A stretch of 64,000 nt of DNA from Bilabrum cf. latius (lineage: Eukaryota; Bigyra: Bicosoecida; Bigyra; Bicosoecida), in assembly GCA_965178125.1 (NCBI GenBank), contig OZ237743.1, positions 1,178,001 to 1,242,000 on the forward strand, read 5' to 3'. Below are positions 20,318 through 30,430 of the stretch, one piece after another (position 1 is the stretch's first letter; every line of letters starts with the position of its first letter). A program made the position numbers and the translations under genes. The notes under the pieces were generated by a model that worked only from the letters and a program-made list of their open reading frames with translations, was not told the origin of the DNA and did not search any database.

Positions 20318-20335
20318 TTTAAGTCAATTTAAACG
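20318..20335 (-). promoter_or_regulatory. Conserved upstream motif of BspA-like gene 2
   Basis: The minus strand reads GCGTTTAAATTGACTTAA about 30 bp before the ATG at 20289. Confidence 0.65.
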
Positions 20336-20439
20336 CTCTATAACAATTTAAAAATAAAAGCGCGTTTGTTCCATTTGTGAAGGTATAAGCGAGGATAAGG
20401 GGGTATAATGAAGGTAGTTTAGAAGGTTGAATAATGGAG

Positions 20440-20615
20440 TCCCATAAAGTGATGGAACTTTTGGCTAGAAAATGGCTAGAGTCCCATAACACCTTCACAA
20501 GAGGGCTACATCCACGTTTTGATTAGAACTTACATATACTAATACGCAATTTATGGATATGGTCATCGTATAGAGTTTTATATATAATTGATTTTATATA
20601 ATTAGAAGGATAAAG
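20440..20615 (+). repeat. Long intergenic repeat, copy C
   Basis: Diverged copy in the orientation of copy B: GATGGAACTTTTGGCTAG, CCTTCACAAGAGGGCTACAT, CCACGTTTTG, AATACGCAATTTATGGATAT and GTCATCGTATAGAGTTTTAT. It lies between the last virus gene and the host junction. Confidence 0.8.
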
Positions 20616-20654
20616 CAGTTATATGAAGTAGCAGTATGAAGAGGACCACCTTGA

Positions 20655-20738
20655 CTTTTGGAGCGACTAGCTCCAAAAGGAGTGGAACGGACTGAAGAGC
20701 TTTAGCTCTGATGGACTGGAACTATTGAAACTTGTTTC
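20655..20738. other. Cluster of three hairpins at the virus edge
   Basis: Three perfect stems in 84 bp: CTTTTGGAGC/GCTCCAAAAG at 20655-20679 (5-nt loop), AGAGC/GCTCT at 20696-20709 (4-nt loop) and GAAAC/GTTTC at 20727-20738 (2-nt loop). They lie just inside the composition boundary. Possible roles are a structured RNA, a terminator or a terminal DNA structure. No known RNA family recognised. Confidence 0.6.
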
Positions 20739-20779
20739 CTTAACCGAAGGGAATAAATTTATTTATTACCGTAGCGGGG

Positions 20780-21415
20780 GGGTCCTTACGAGGATGGCTC
20801 GGGCTCACTCTCCTTCCCTCTGGTCCTTTGGTGGATGAGTGGCTGAGTTTCAGGGTGATCGTCTCGGTATGTGTAGCACCATGATGTTTCGGAAATCCTC
20901 TTTGGGACGAGGGGTTCTTCTTTCTTTTGCTTTCTTTTGAGGCTTTGGCCCTTGCTCTAGGGGGGGGCTGCGGGTCTTTTGATCGCGTTGTTCTCTGAGG
21001 TCATCATTGATGGCCCCACCTTGGGGGTGTGACAGCCATTCGTGAAAAGTCGTATCGTTACATTCAATCATCATCATCACCTTCGAGATCTCGCATCGGA
21101 CCCTCGTCCAACACTTAAGGTTGCACATTACTTTGTGTGGTTTCTTTACCCTACAAATTATTCTGGTATTCTGGTATTCGGCGGTGAAAGGGTCGGGGGT
21201 CTTGTAGTCCTTCGTTTTAGGGCTCCTCCGGATCTAGGTGATCACCCAAACCCCTTCGGGGGCGACGGTGCATCTGGGTGCTTACGGAATCTTTACCCAA
21301 CAATGTATTTCTGTATTTCTGTATCGGGCCTCGCGTGCAAGCCATCAACTAGGGCTGTTTCATGACCTACATGCTGTACGAGAGAACCTGTACGACACCT
21401 GGCGTTGCACTCCGG
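20780..21415. other. Host intergenic stretch next to the virus
   Basis: GC-richer sequence without a supported gene; the open frames here have no recognisable content. It holds the virus-host junction at its left and the 3' flank of the exonuclease fusion gene at its right. No target-site duplication can be defined because the other end of the element is outside the window. Confidence 0.6.
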
Positions 21416-24400
21416 TCAGTGCCCCGGCTCTGGCGCCTCCTTCAGCGGCTTGGCCTAGCCCATCGCGAGCCTCGCCTCCCCCTCGTCGTCAAACAGCCGC
21501 AAGAACTTGTCCCTCGTGGCGTAGAAGCTCGGTCCCGCCCAGAACAGCTTCCCGCAGGTCCTGCACTCGAAGTACTCGTCCACGGTGGCGAGCACCTTGG
21601 GATGCACGCCCAGCCCACCCCGCTCCTGCACCGTCTGCGAGTCCAGCACGAAGTAACCCACTCCGTTGCATGACCCGCACCTGCTCATTAGGTCATCCGC
21701 GGCACACGTCAGGCCAAACGCGTCCACCAGCTCTCCGAACTGGTCCGACGTCTCGTGCTGGGGGAGGAAATACAGCGCCCCGCCGCCGGCCTTGCGCCCC
21801 TGCATGAGTCTCCTGTCCCTCGTGATCACGATCCGGCCGTCCCTCGCCCCGCACGCGGACACCCACTCTCGCTTCGCGTCGCCCCTGTGCGCCGCATCGG
21901 CACCAACCACCCTCAGCCAGCGGCACAGCCGTCCCAAGTTCGCGTCAAGCACGAACATGGGCTGCAAGAATAGCTTGCGAGCCAGGGAAGCATCGCTCGG
22001 CGGCTGTTGCTTCCTGTCTTCGTGCGGCTGCAGGTGCCACGGGACGTAAGCCGCCCGTCTCTTCGCGGCCTCCTCCGGCTCAGAGGCACCCGAATGTCCA
22101 GGAGGCAGGGCGGCCGCACCGGCTCCCCTTGTGCCGGCGTGCGACTTTGGCTTCCTGCCCTTGCCTCCATTGCTGCCATTTGGCTTGCCCGCCACCGCCC
22201 CACTGCCGGCAGCATTCTCGCCTGCTTCTCCAACTACCACGCGAGCATCCCGTCGGTCCCCCTCGGGACTCGTGGCGCACAGTCGAGCCACCGTAGCGCC
22301 GCTGGCGTCATGCAGCTCAGGCCACGTCAGCCTGACCATGTGGCGACTCGTGCCCCCACCAGCAAACAGATTCACGCCAGCAGCAGCCTCTGCACCGCTG
22401 CCATCGCCATCACTTGCCCCCGCGCCGCTAGACGGGTCAGCCTTGCTGGCGCCAGAGGTATCGCCGGCAGCAGTAGCAGCCGCCGCCCGCCATGCAGCCG
22501 GCACAGCAGCATCCGCCAGCACACGGAGTCCCTTCACACCGCCGTGACCGCAAGGCGGGAACGCCCCGGGCCTGTACCCGAAGATCTCCTCGCACTGGGC
22601 AGGAGATGCCATGCGCACGCGCCGCCGAGATACGCCGCACGCTGCTGCGATGAGACCGTAGTCGACGCGATCGTTGCCGCCTGCCAGCACCAGCACTGGG
22701 GTGGGCTCAAGGATCGGCCCTGCGTCTGACGCTGCACTGCTTTCAGCGCCTTTGCCCTTCGCCTGCTTGGGTTTCTTCTGCTTGGTTGGCGCAAGCACGA
22801 ATGCGAGGGACTTGACCACCATGCCAACACCCACTCCCAGCGACTCCGCGGCATCCTCCGCCGTCGCGCTTTCCCCAGACTCAAATACGCGGCCCATGTC
22901 AATACCGTGGGCTAAAAGTGCGGCACGGACAGCATCTGGTCCAGTGGAGTGCCCACCCTAAGCGACCGCTCCCCCAGAACCGGCCGCTGTGCGACCAGCA
23001 GGCTTCTAGGGTGACTGCTGCGCGGCGTCCGCGGCCCCCTTCTTCGGCACGACCAGAGGGGAGTACACGACCCTTCTCCATGCCTGTCGCAAAGCTCGAT
23101 CGGCGGGAGCCTCTTCCTCGCTCTGGCTGCCTGCAGCAGCACGAGCGGCCCTCGCTTCGGATTTTGCCGATGGGCCGCATGCGCCTGCCTCCTCCACTGG
23201 CGCACCACCAGTCGCCACAGCGACCGCACTCGACAACTCGGAGGGTGTGATAAAGGAGGCTGAGCCCTTCTCTAGCTCTTTTGGGGTGAGCCTGGCGGGG
23301 CCCAGGCACGGCACGAGTGACGCAGCCACGAGACTTCTGCCTGCGTGAAGCACACTCGCTGATCCAGGGGTCGCTCCCGCGCTCGTGAGAGCAGCGGATG
23401 GACCCGATCGACTAACGCGTTGCAAGCTCTCCGCCAGCGACACGAGGCACAGGGCGTCGCTCGCGGCGTATCTCACCTGCTGCGGAGTGAGTGGCCTCCT
23501 CTGCCAGTCGCTAATCTGCTGCCGCTTGTTCAGAGGAAGGCCCAGGTACCGACGCGCAATTCCGCTGAGTCCCTCCCTGCGGAATGACGTCACCGCGGCA
23601 GACCTCCCCGGGTCATCGCTTGCCGCGCTGCCGGCGGCCAGAGCCTCAGCAGCCGCCGCCAGATGGGGCAGATCACACGCCGCTGCGACCTGGCCAAAGG
23701 CGCGGGCCCATCGGGGGTAGGATCCGGCGAGTCTAGACAGGTCACCATCGATCCCACAGGCGAGCTTCGCGGCCCACTCGGCCCGCAGCAGACGGCCAAC
23801 GCTCGCGTCCAGCAGCCCCGACACATCCGCTGCATCTGAGCCTGAGGTCCGTGTGCCAGTATCCGTGGGTGTGCGGGTCTCGGACTCGGGGGTCGCATAC
23901 CTGTGCACTTCCTCCTCCTGGTAAAGAGCAAGCAAATCAACGATCAGGACCAGCCGAGGCCCCAGGGACAGCTGCAGGGTGCTTACGGGCCAGGATACGC
24001 GGCCAGGGTGCGACGCGGACAGCGGTAATGGCTTCAAAAGCGTGCCCGACAGCCCCGGCTGGAGGTCGAAACCGCCTACTGACCGCATCGAAGAAGGCCC
24101 GGGCGCAGGCATCATGTGATCGTACCTTCCAGACGGCCGCCATTCCGCGTCGAGTCCCACCCACAGGCGACCAATCAGCACGCCATCGCTGCCGGTCAGA
24201 GCCTCAGCCAGCCGCTCCACCACACGAGCCATCGCCCTGAGGCTAACCGTATCCTTGACAAGATACACGTCGCATCGGCCAGCGTCGCTGCCTAAAGGAG
24301 CAATGCCGTCGCTGCTAGGTCGCACTCCCGAGGATGCACCGGTGTCCTCTGCCTTGGTATTGATGCCGAGCACAGAGTCAGGCACCTCCTCGCTGGATCT

Positions 24401-27400
24401 CAGAGGCCCTCTCAGCTGCATCGTAGGGGTCCAGTGCTTGGGCACATGATGGGCGGGATTGGTGCCACTGTGTGCTCCGGACGATGGCGATGAAGATGAA
24501 GATGAAGCACCAGTGCCCTTGCCAGATCCAGCGAGCCCAGCAGATGATGAGACCGCCGAGTGCTGTCTCACGGCGCGCAGCCTATCCCAAGCGAGCTTTG
24601 GAAACCACGGCAGATCCGAAGCCGCCGAGTCGACTGGTGGAATCAAAGCGAGCATGGTATGGTCTTCGCTGGACGATTCGCCTTCCGTTGACTTGGCGCC
24701 AGCTGCTGTAGTCGGTGCAGTCTCCGACGCAGCTCCTTCCGTACCTAGGGCTTCCTGTTGTAACCTAGAGGTGGATGCCTGTCGCTGCCGGATCCTAGCA
24801 GACAGGTCTTCATAGCTCGAGCACAGGGGTATCAATGCCCACCACCTGGCCGGCTGCTCGCCGGAGCCGTCCTCCTGGCCATCAGTGCCCCTCGCCGTGA
24901 TGGACCGCAGAGGTGCTCCGTCCGCCTTCCTTGGCTCTGGAAGCAGAGATACTTCCTACGGTCGAGCGGGTGCCTGCCCTTCTTCACCAAGTGACAAGAG
25001 CCAGAGGGCATGAATGTGCTGGGGAGACAGCTCAACCATCTCGTGCTGGCCGATTGAAGTGCTGCCTGCGCTCCCTTCACTGCACCCCGAATCACTGGAC
25101 GCGGCACCAGCACGCGTGGCGGGTCCACCTCGTCGCGCCGGATCGTCACCCGGAGCGAAGGCTCCTGCAGCAGCGGTGCTGGTGCCGTCTCTTGACTTGC
25201 GGTGCAACGGCAGCTGCATCTTCCAGCCCTCGCACATGAGGCACGCTTCCCTGAACCACCCGGCCCCGATGCACCACCGCACCACGGCTCGCTGCAGCTG
25301 GGGGTCAGCGCCGGCGTATGCGCACGCAAGAGGCAGCTGAGCTTGCCTCAGCAACTCTGCCAGCGATGTCATCCTGTATCCGCTGGACGCTGCAGCCGCC
25401 CTCCGCTTGCTCTGCTTCCTGCCGCCCCCGACCGTGGCTTGATCAGGGGCTCTCGTTTCCGGCAGAGGCTCGTCTGGGTCGATGGCGGCAGGCGCATGCA
25501 CGCCCCTGCCAGTGTACAGCTTCTCGTGCCTCAGCGCCCGCCCCTTCGCAGTCTCATCTCCAGCGGTCGCCGCGGCGATGGCAATGGCGCGGCCCTGCCG
25601 CAACGCCTGGCTCACTGCACGCACTGTGCCCGAGCCGCCGTCCGCCCCTGCTGCAGAGGCAGCCGCGTCCGCCGTTGTGAGCCTAGGCTTCTGCGCGCCG
25701 CGGTGACCTGGGTCCTCACCAGCCGTCTACAGCTCACTAGATGGTCCGATGTCCTCACTTTCGTCATCATCGGAATTGGGAGCAGGCGGCAGCACCCCCA
25801 CCACCTCCCTCTCCACCCAACGGACAGACCCATCGGGGAGCACCTCCGGACGGAATTGGGAAGACCTTGACAGCGCCTGGGCGCGGCTCTAAGGGTCACC
25901 CCCGGGGCCTCCGATCGCCTCTTTCTGCCTCTTTCGGAGCCTCTCGAGGTGCTGCGAGGTGGACGGCATGGCGCCCTCTTCGTCCTGCCTCTTGCGCCAG
26001 CCCTTGACCGGCCGATAGCTCTGGTTCGTGGACGGGTCTCCGAGCACCGCCGTCCCGTCCCCAGTTGTGCCGCTAGTAGCGCCTGCGGCAGCGCTCGGAG
26101 CACCCCGGTGGAACGACTCTGGCGCGCCACCGCCCAGAGACAGCATGGCCGTGCCCGCGGCCGACTTGGCGCTCACCCGGCTGTGCATGCCGGCAAGCCC
26201 AGGCCTCCAAACCGGGGTCCGGATCTGGCGCGGGAACCGCTGCGTGGAGCCATGCACGGAGGGAACACCGATGGAGCCATCTATCCCCGCGCCAGGGGCG
26301 TCCGGTGCTCCCGATGGCTCCTGCTCGCCCGATTGCGCGGTACCGCTGCGGAACCGGGCGGCGTCCCGCTCCGCAGCCAGAGCCGCCCTTGACAGCGACT
26401 CGACGGCCCGGGGCCTGGACTGTGCCCTGGCCATGCCCTCCACCGCGCGGAGGGCCCTCGCGCGGTGTGATGAGTGCGATTCAGTGGCCTCGGGCCAGAG
26501 GCAGGCCGCGAGGGGCTGTGCCGCTGAGAAGTTTCGGCCCGCGAGCTGAGTGGCCTGCAGCAGCTGGTCCACTTCCGCCTCGCTGAGAGCGCCAGCAGGG
26601 GCATCCGGCCAAACTGGTGCGGGCGAGATTGCAGTGGCACTAGCGTTCGTGCCAGCAGCCGGGTCATCATCGAAGGAACCCTCAGAGGCAGCAGGTTTGC
26701 TCGCAGGCGCTGCACCAGCGCCTTCAGTCTTGGCCGAGTCTTTGGATGGACCGGCATCCCCCCCAACGTTACTAGCTCCACCCGCATCTGCTAGATCGTT
26801 CTATATCAAACCTGCATCTCCGAGCGCGCGCTACACCACGTCGCTACCGCCAGCAGACGGCCGTGGTTCCCCCCCGCTTCCACCAGTCCCTGTCGAGGAC
26901 GATGCAGCAGTCCCTGTCGAGGACGATGCAGCAGTCCCTGTCGAGGACGATGCAGCAGTCCCTGTCGAGGACGATGCAGCAGTCCCTGTCGAGGACGATG
27001 CAGCAGTCCCGATCGAGGACGATGCAGCAGTCCCGATCGAGGACGATGCAGCAGTCCCTGTCGAGGACGATGCAGCAGTCCCGATCGAGGACGATGCAGC
27101 AGTTTCATCGAAGGCACCATCGGCGCGCAGACGGGCAGCGAGCACAATCTACAAGGCAGACACGAGGCAAAGCCTCTTCTCCCTCTGGCGCAGGCTCTTG
27201 GCCTGTGAGGCAGCCTTGGCTTGTTCCCTGGCTTGTTCCCTGGAAACTGCTTTCTCGCCCTCTGCTGCAGCACCTGGCGCTGGCTCTGCAGCTGCCACTC
27301 CCCCTAGTCTAGCTGCGGGCCCAGAGCTCGATCGATCCTCCTCGTCTAGTCGTCCAGCGGCTCGAAGCAACGCGTGGACCAACCGCGGCGCCGCGCACGG

Positions 27401-28414
27401 GTTCCGCAGCGCCCTCCAGTGCAGGATGGGCAGGGCCTCGATGGCGCCTGGGAGCACGGCGAGGTTTGCGTCGCGGTCTGCCTGCGAGCCGAAGCTGGAT
27501 TGCTTCGATACGCTGGGTATGGCAGTGGCCCGGGGGGGCTGGTTCCCTTCGCTAGTGGTGGCGGGAGTCGTCGTTGTGCTGGGGGTTGAAATGCGAGTGC
27601 CAGTGGTGCCAGTGGCAGCCTTGCCCGGCGCACTTGCGAGAGCAGTGGGTGCCTCAGGGAGAGTGCTGGGGTCTGGCTGGTCTGCTCTTCCTGTTGTACG
27701 CTGCTGCAGCCAAACCAGATGCATGGATATACATCGTAGTATCGACGCTAGTGGTGACCACGGGAGGTCTGCGGCCTCGGGGGCAGTGCCGGCTGGGCTC
27801 GAACTGCCGTGCAGCTCGACATCGTGCTGTGATCGCAGCGCTGCGGCAAGCCCGCTAAATAGAAGCAGGTCGCGTTCCTTCGGTGAACTACCGGATGGTG
27901 CACCATCTGGCCGGAGTGCAACCGGAATTGACTGGGGAATGGACGCAGCTGATGGCCTGCAGCAAGCACACACGAGAGACGATTCCGCGTCCTGGTCTCC
28001 CTCGGCGCCATCAACAACGCGAAATGCACCCATCTTCGCCAATGACAAAATGGCAATAGAGGCTCTGGCAATTGGTGACAGTTGCGATTGCAGCCAGCAA
28101 TTTTCGACTAGCTGCGCGGGTTGAAAAAGGCGGGACCCCACTCGTCGTGCACAGACTTGGAACTCAGCGGCCATTCTCCGTACTCATTGAATACATCTTA
28201 CCAGCGACAATCTTTTGATAACATCTGGTACGTCTCCGCGAACAATCGCGGCTGCCAGTGATTTGCGAGCAGTGGCTACGACGCTTTTTGTTGGCGGGCC
28301 GTGGCTTGGAGTTACCAACTCTCTTGACACACGCAATGCCTCTCTGACAAACTCGGCATCAGACGCATGCGACCCGATCATTGTTCCGTGGAAATCATCG
28401 ATTGACGACTGCAT
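21416..28414 (-). CDS. Giant fusion: DEDDy 3'-5' exonuclease, YbaK and Mut7-C RNase domains
   Basis: With TAG as Gln and one 90-nt intron (28,112-28,201) this is a 2,302-residue protein ending in TGA; the standard code yields at least six fragments, all in one frame. The first about 1,300 residues are mostly disordered, with a 24-bp tandem repeat (about residues 405-480). Then come a DEDDy exonuclease (VGLDAEWRP; ISDWQRRPLTPQQVRYAASD), a YbaK/ProX-type domain (PVLVLAGGNDRVDYGL; FPPCGHGGVKGLRVL) and a C-terminal Mut7-C PIN-like domain with Cys pairs (FVLDANLGRLCRWLRV; CGSC; CRTCGKLFW). Mut-7 homologs degrade RNA in silencing and surveillance; YbaK domains deacylate mischarged tRNA. The start chosen is the first in-frame ATG after a TGA. 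Confidence 0.85.
26880..27110. repeat. 24-bp tandem repeat in the exonuclease fusion gene
   Basis: About nine copies of CCTGTCGAGGACGATGCAGC followed by AGTC, with a CCGATC variant in some units, coding for (TAASSSTG)n on the minus strand. Units are nearly identical, which suggests a variable-length minisatellite. Confidence 0.9.
28112..28201 (-). other. Spliceosomal intron (predicted)
   Basis: Minus strand donor CTG|GTAAGATG and acceptor CCGCGCAG|CTAGTC, phase 0, 90 nt. It removes an in-frame TGA and joins VIKRLSL to LVENCW. Confidence 0.7.
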
Positions 28415-28537
28415 CTTTCTTTCTGTAAGTGCGCAAGAGCCGCTGGAGAGAAACGGTACTCGTTCTCGCCATTCCGAGTTGCCATGAAGAACGAAGCGTG
28501 AGTGCACTCGAGAAATCGTGACGAGGGCGTTCCGGCT

Positions 28538-30028
28538 TCACTCCGGTCGAAGCCACTGCCTCGCTCTCCACTACGGCTCGATCGGCTCCCACTCCAGCTC
28601 GCCCTCGCCGTGCTCACCCGCGCCCGCATCGGAATCCAGCCTCCTCGCCCTGCTCTCGAGCATGTCAGCGTCCAGGTACAGCCCGTGCAGCAGCCGCTCC
28701 CCCGCCATGGGGTCGAACGGTTCCCTGCCGTGAAGCATCCTGCGGTTGTCGAAGACGAGCACGTCACCCGGCCGCAAGCGGAACCTCAGCACCGCGGCGC
28801 CGGGCACGTCTCCCTCCGCCTCGCTCACCCCAGGCCCGCCCAGATCCATGGCCAGGTCAGAGGGGTCGATGGGGGGCAGCTCGCTGTCCAGAAGCCGAGC
28901 CAGCTGCCCGTAGGCCGTCATGAAGCGGTCACCTGCCTCCCTCATTCCACTCGTCACACCCCCACCCTTGCCAGCGGCGCTGCTTGCAGCGGCCGCGGCG
29001 GGCCAAAAGTCCTGCATGCAGATGTTCCTCGAGTCCACGTGGATCGCTCGCATGTCCACTTTGCCCACCCACGATGCGTCCACTTCAGGTGCGTGATCCG
29101 CACTCGACAAGCCACCCAAGCCGCCAGTTCCCCGCCCGGTTGTTCCCTGGGCCCAGTCCTCGAACGCGACAGAGGGCCTGTAGCCAGCGCGGGCCACGCC
29201 ATGGGTCCCCCCCTCCCCCTCTTCCTCCTCCTCCTTCACGGAGGCTCCTACCAGCCAGGCCCTCCTGGCCTCCAGTACAGGGTGCACTGCACGAAGGCGG
29301 TCGCGCTGGTTGCCCTGCCAGCGGAAGCCCACCGGAGTTGTAGTTAGTTCCGCAGCGGCGCGCGGCGCCACTTTACGGAGGCGCGCGGCCGCTCGGAATC
29401 CATCGGCCAGCGTGGAGGCCCCTCCGCCCGACGGGGCAGCCTTGGCACAGTGCAGCAGCTGCACGGTGGGCGGCTGCTCTCTGTACGGCAGATCGGTGTG
29501 GAGGGGCAAGGCGGCCCCCGTGTAGGCCATCGATTCCGGGTTGGGCTTGGACTGCACCTTGAAGGTCGGCTCGTAGTGAGTGGATCGCGGGCCCCCGCCG
29601 GTGAGGCGCTGGGCAGTTGCCATCGCCACGGCGTCGCCGGGGTCAGACGTGCTCGCTCGTATGTGCTCGGGGAGCGAACCTGGAGCAAGTGCCTCGGGGA
29701 TGTGGGCCGAGTCCGCACCACGCAGCACCACGAACCCGAACGAGCGGAAGGACTCAAGGGCCTTTCCTAGCGCCGCGTTTGCAGTCATCACGTGGGCCCA
29801 TTCGAAACAAGCGGCGCCCTCTGCCGTCGATTCGGCACGATCGAAAGAGCTTCCAAGCAAGGCGTCGCGATGCGCCGTGCCGTGCCAAAGTGCGGTCGCA
29901 CCGATCAAAGAAGTGTCCTTTCCGCAGCCGTTGATAGCATCCCAATCTTTTTGGCTGAATGATACTCTGCTATGCGCCGACTTACTCCCTCGGAAGGCAA
30001 CGTCCACTGTTTCAGCACGCGAATGCAT
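28538..30028 (-). CDS. TauD/BBOX-like Fe(II)/2-oxoglutarate dioxygenase
   Basis: A 496-residue protein; a TAG near the end is read as Gln and the stop is TGA. The double-stranded beta-helix iron triad is visible: His and Asp in LPLHTDLPYREQPP and a distal His in FDNRRMLHGREPFD, followed by an Arg-containing segment (GERLLHGLYLD) for 2-oxoglutarate. The HTDLPY...PPTVQLLHC segment is typical of the gamma-butyrobetaine/trimethyllysine dioxygenase branch, but the N-terminal zinc-binding domain of those enzymes is not seen, so the substrate is open. It has Gly- and Glu-rich insertions typical of this genome. It lies 124 bp upstream of the exonuclease fusion on the same strand. Confidence 0.85.
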
Positions 30029-30430
30029 TGGATCGCCAACTGCTGTGACGTCGCGAATACTAGTACACTAAGCAAAATCAATGATTCTTTGGTTCGTTCC
30101 TGCATCTCTGTACGGCGCTGATCGATCGGCTGCACGGAGTATTCCAGGGCTAATGCTTTCCAAAGCGTAACTTGCCTATCGGGCCAACGAAACACGTCGG
30201 AAACCCTACGGCAGTACTGTTGATGTCAAACTCTTTCGCATCATTTTCATGATATTTAAATTCTACCCGGAAAATCTGTCTCAGGCATCTGAGCGACGCA
30301 AGATTCGAACATGGATCGTGGTTCTGCGCGCTATCGTGCAATGCATACAAAAAATCAGTATTTTGGCATTTGTACGTTACAAATGGTATTGCCAGCTGCA
30401 CCACACCGCAAATCACAACAATTCTTGCGA
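30029..30430. promoter_or_regulatory. Divergent intergenic region
   Basis: About 400 bp between the divergently transcribed dioxygenase and NYN-DEAH-RBR genes. It is less GC-rich than its surroundings and must hold both promoters. No specific motif or RNA gene recognised. Confidence 0.5.

Larger units (their letters stand above)
1..20780. mobile_element. Integrated Polinton-like virus (left end outside the window)
   Basis: This AT-rich block is packed with short-spaced genes on both strands and ends abruptly where GC-rich host DNA begins near 20,780. It carries a polymerase B, an rve integrase, capsid and penton candidates, an adenain-like protease and a packaging ATPase, which together define Polintons/polintoviruses. 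Genes here read correctly only with TAG as Gln. I see no terminal inverted repeat: the left end lies outside the window, and the right edge is marked only by the composition change and a cluster of hairpins. The GC-rich insertion in the polymerase suggests a long-resident, no longer autonomous copy, although all other core genes look intact. Confidence 0.88.

Noticed and set aside
1-20780. Massive pseudogenisation of the virus by premature stops
   Set aside because: Every internal stop checked in the affected frames is TAG, never TAA or TGA. The frames stay intact over hundreds of codons, and catalytic spacing is right only with read-through.
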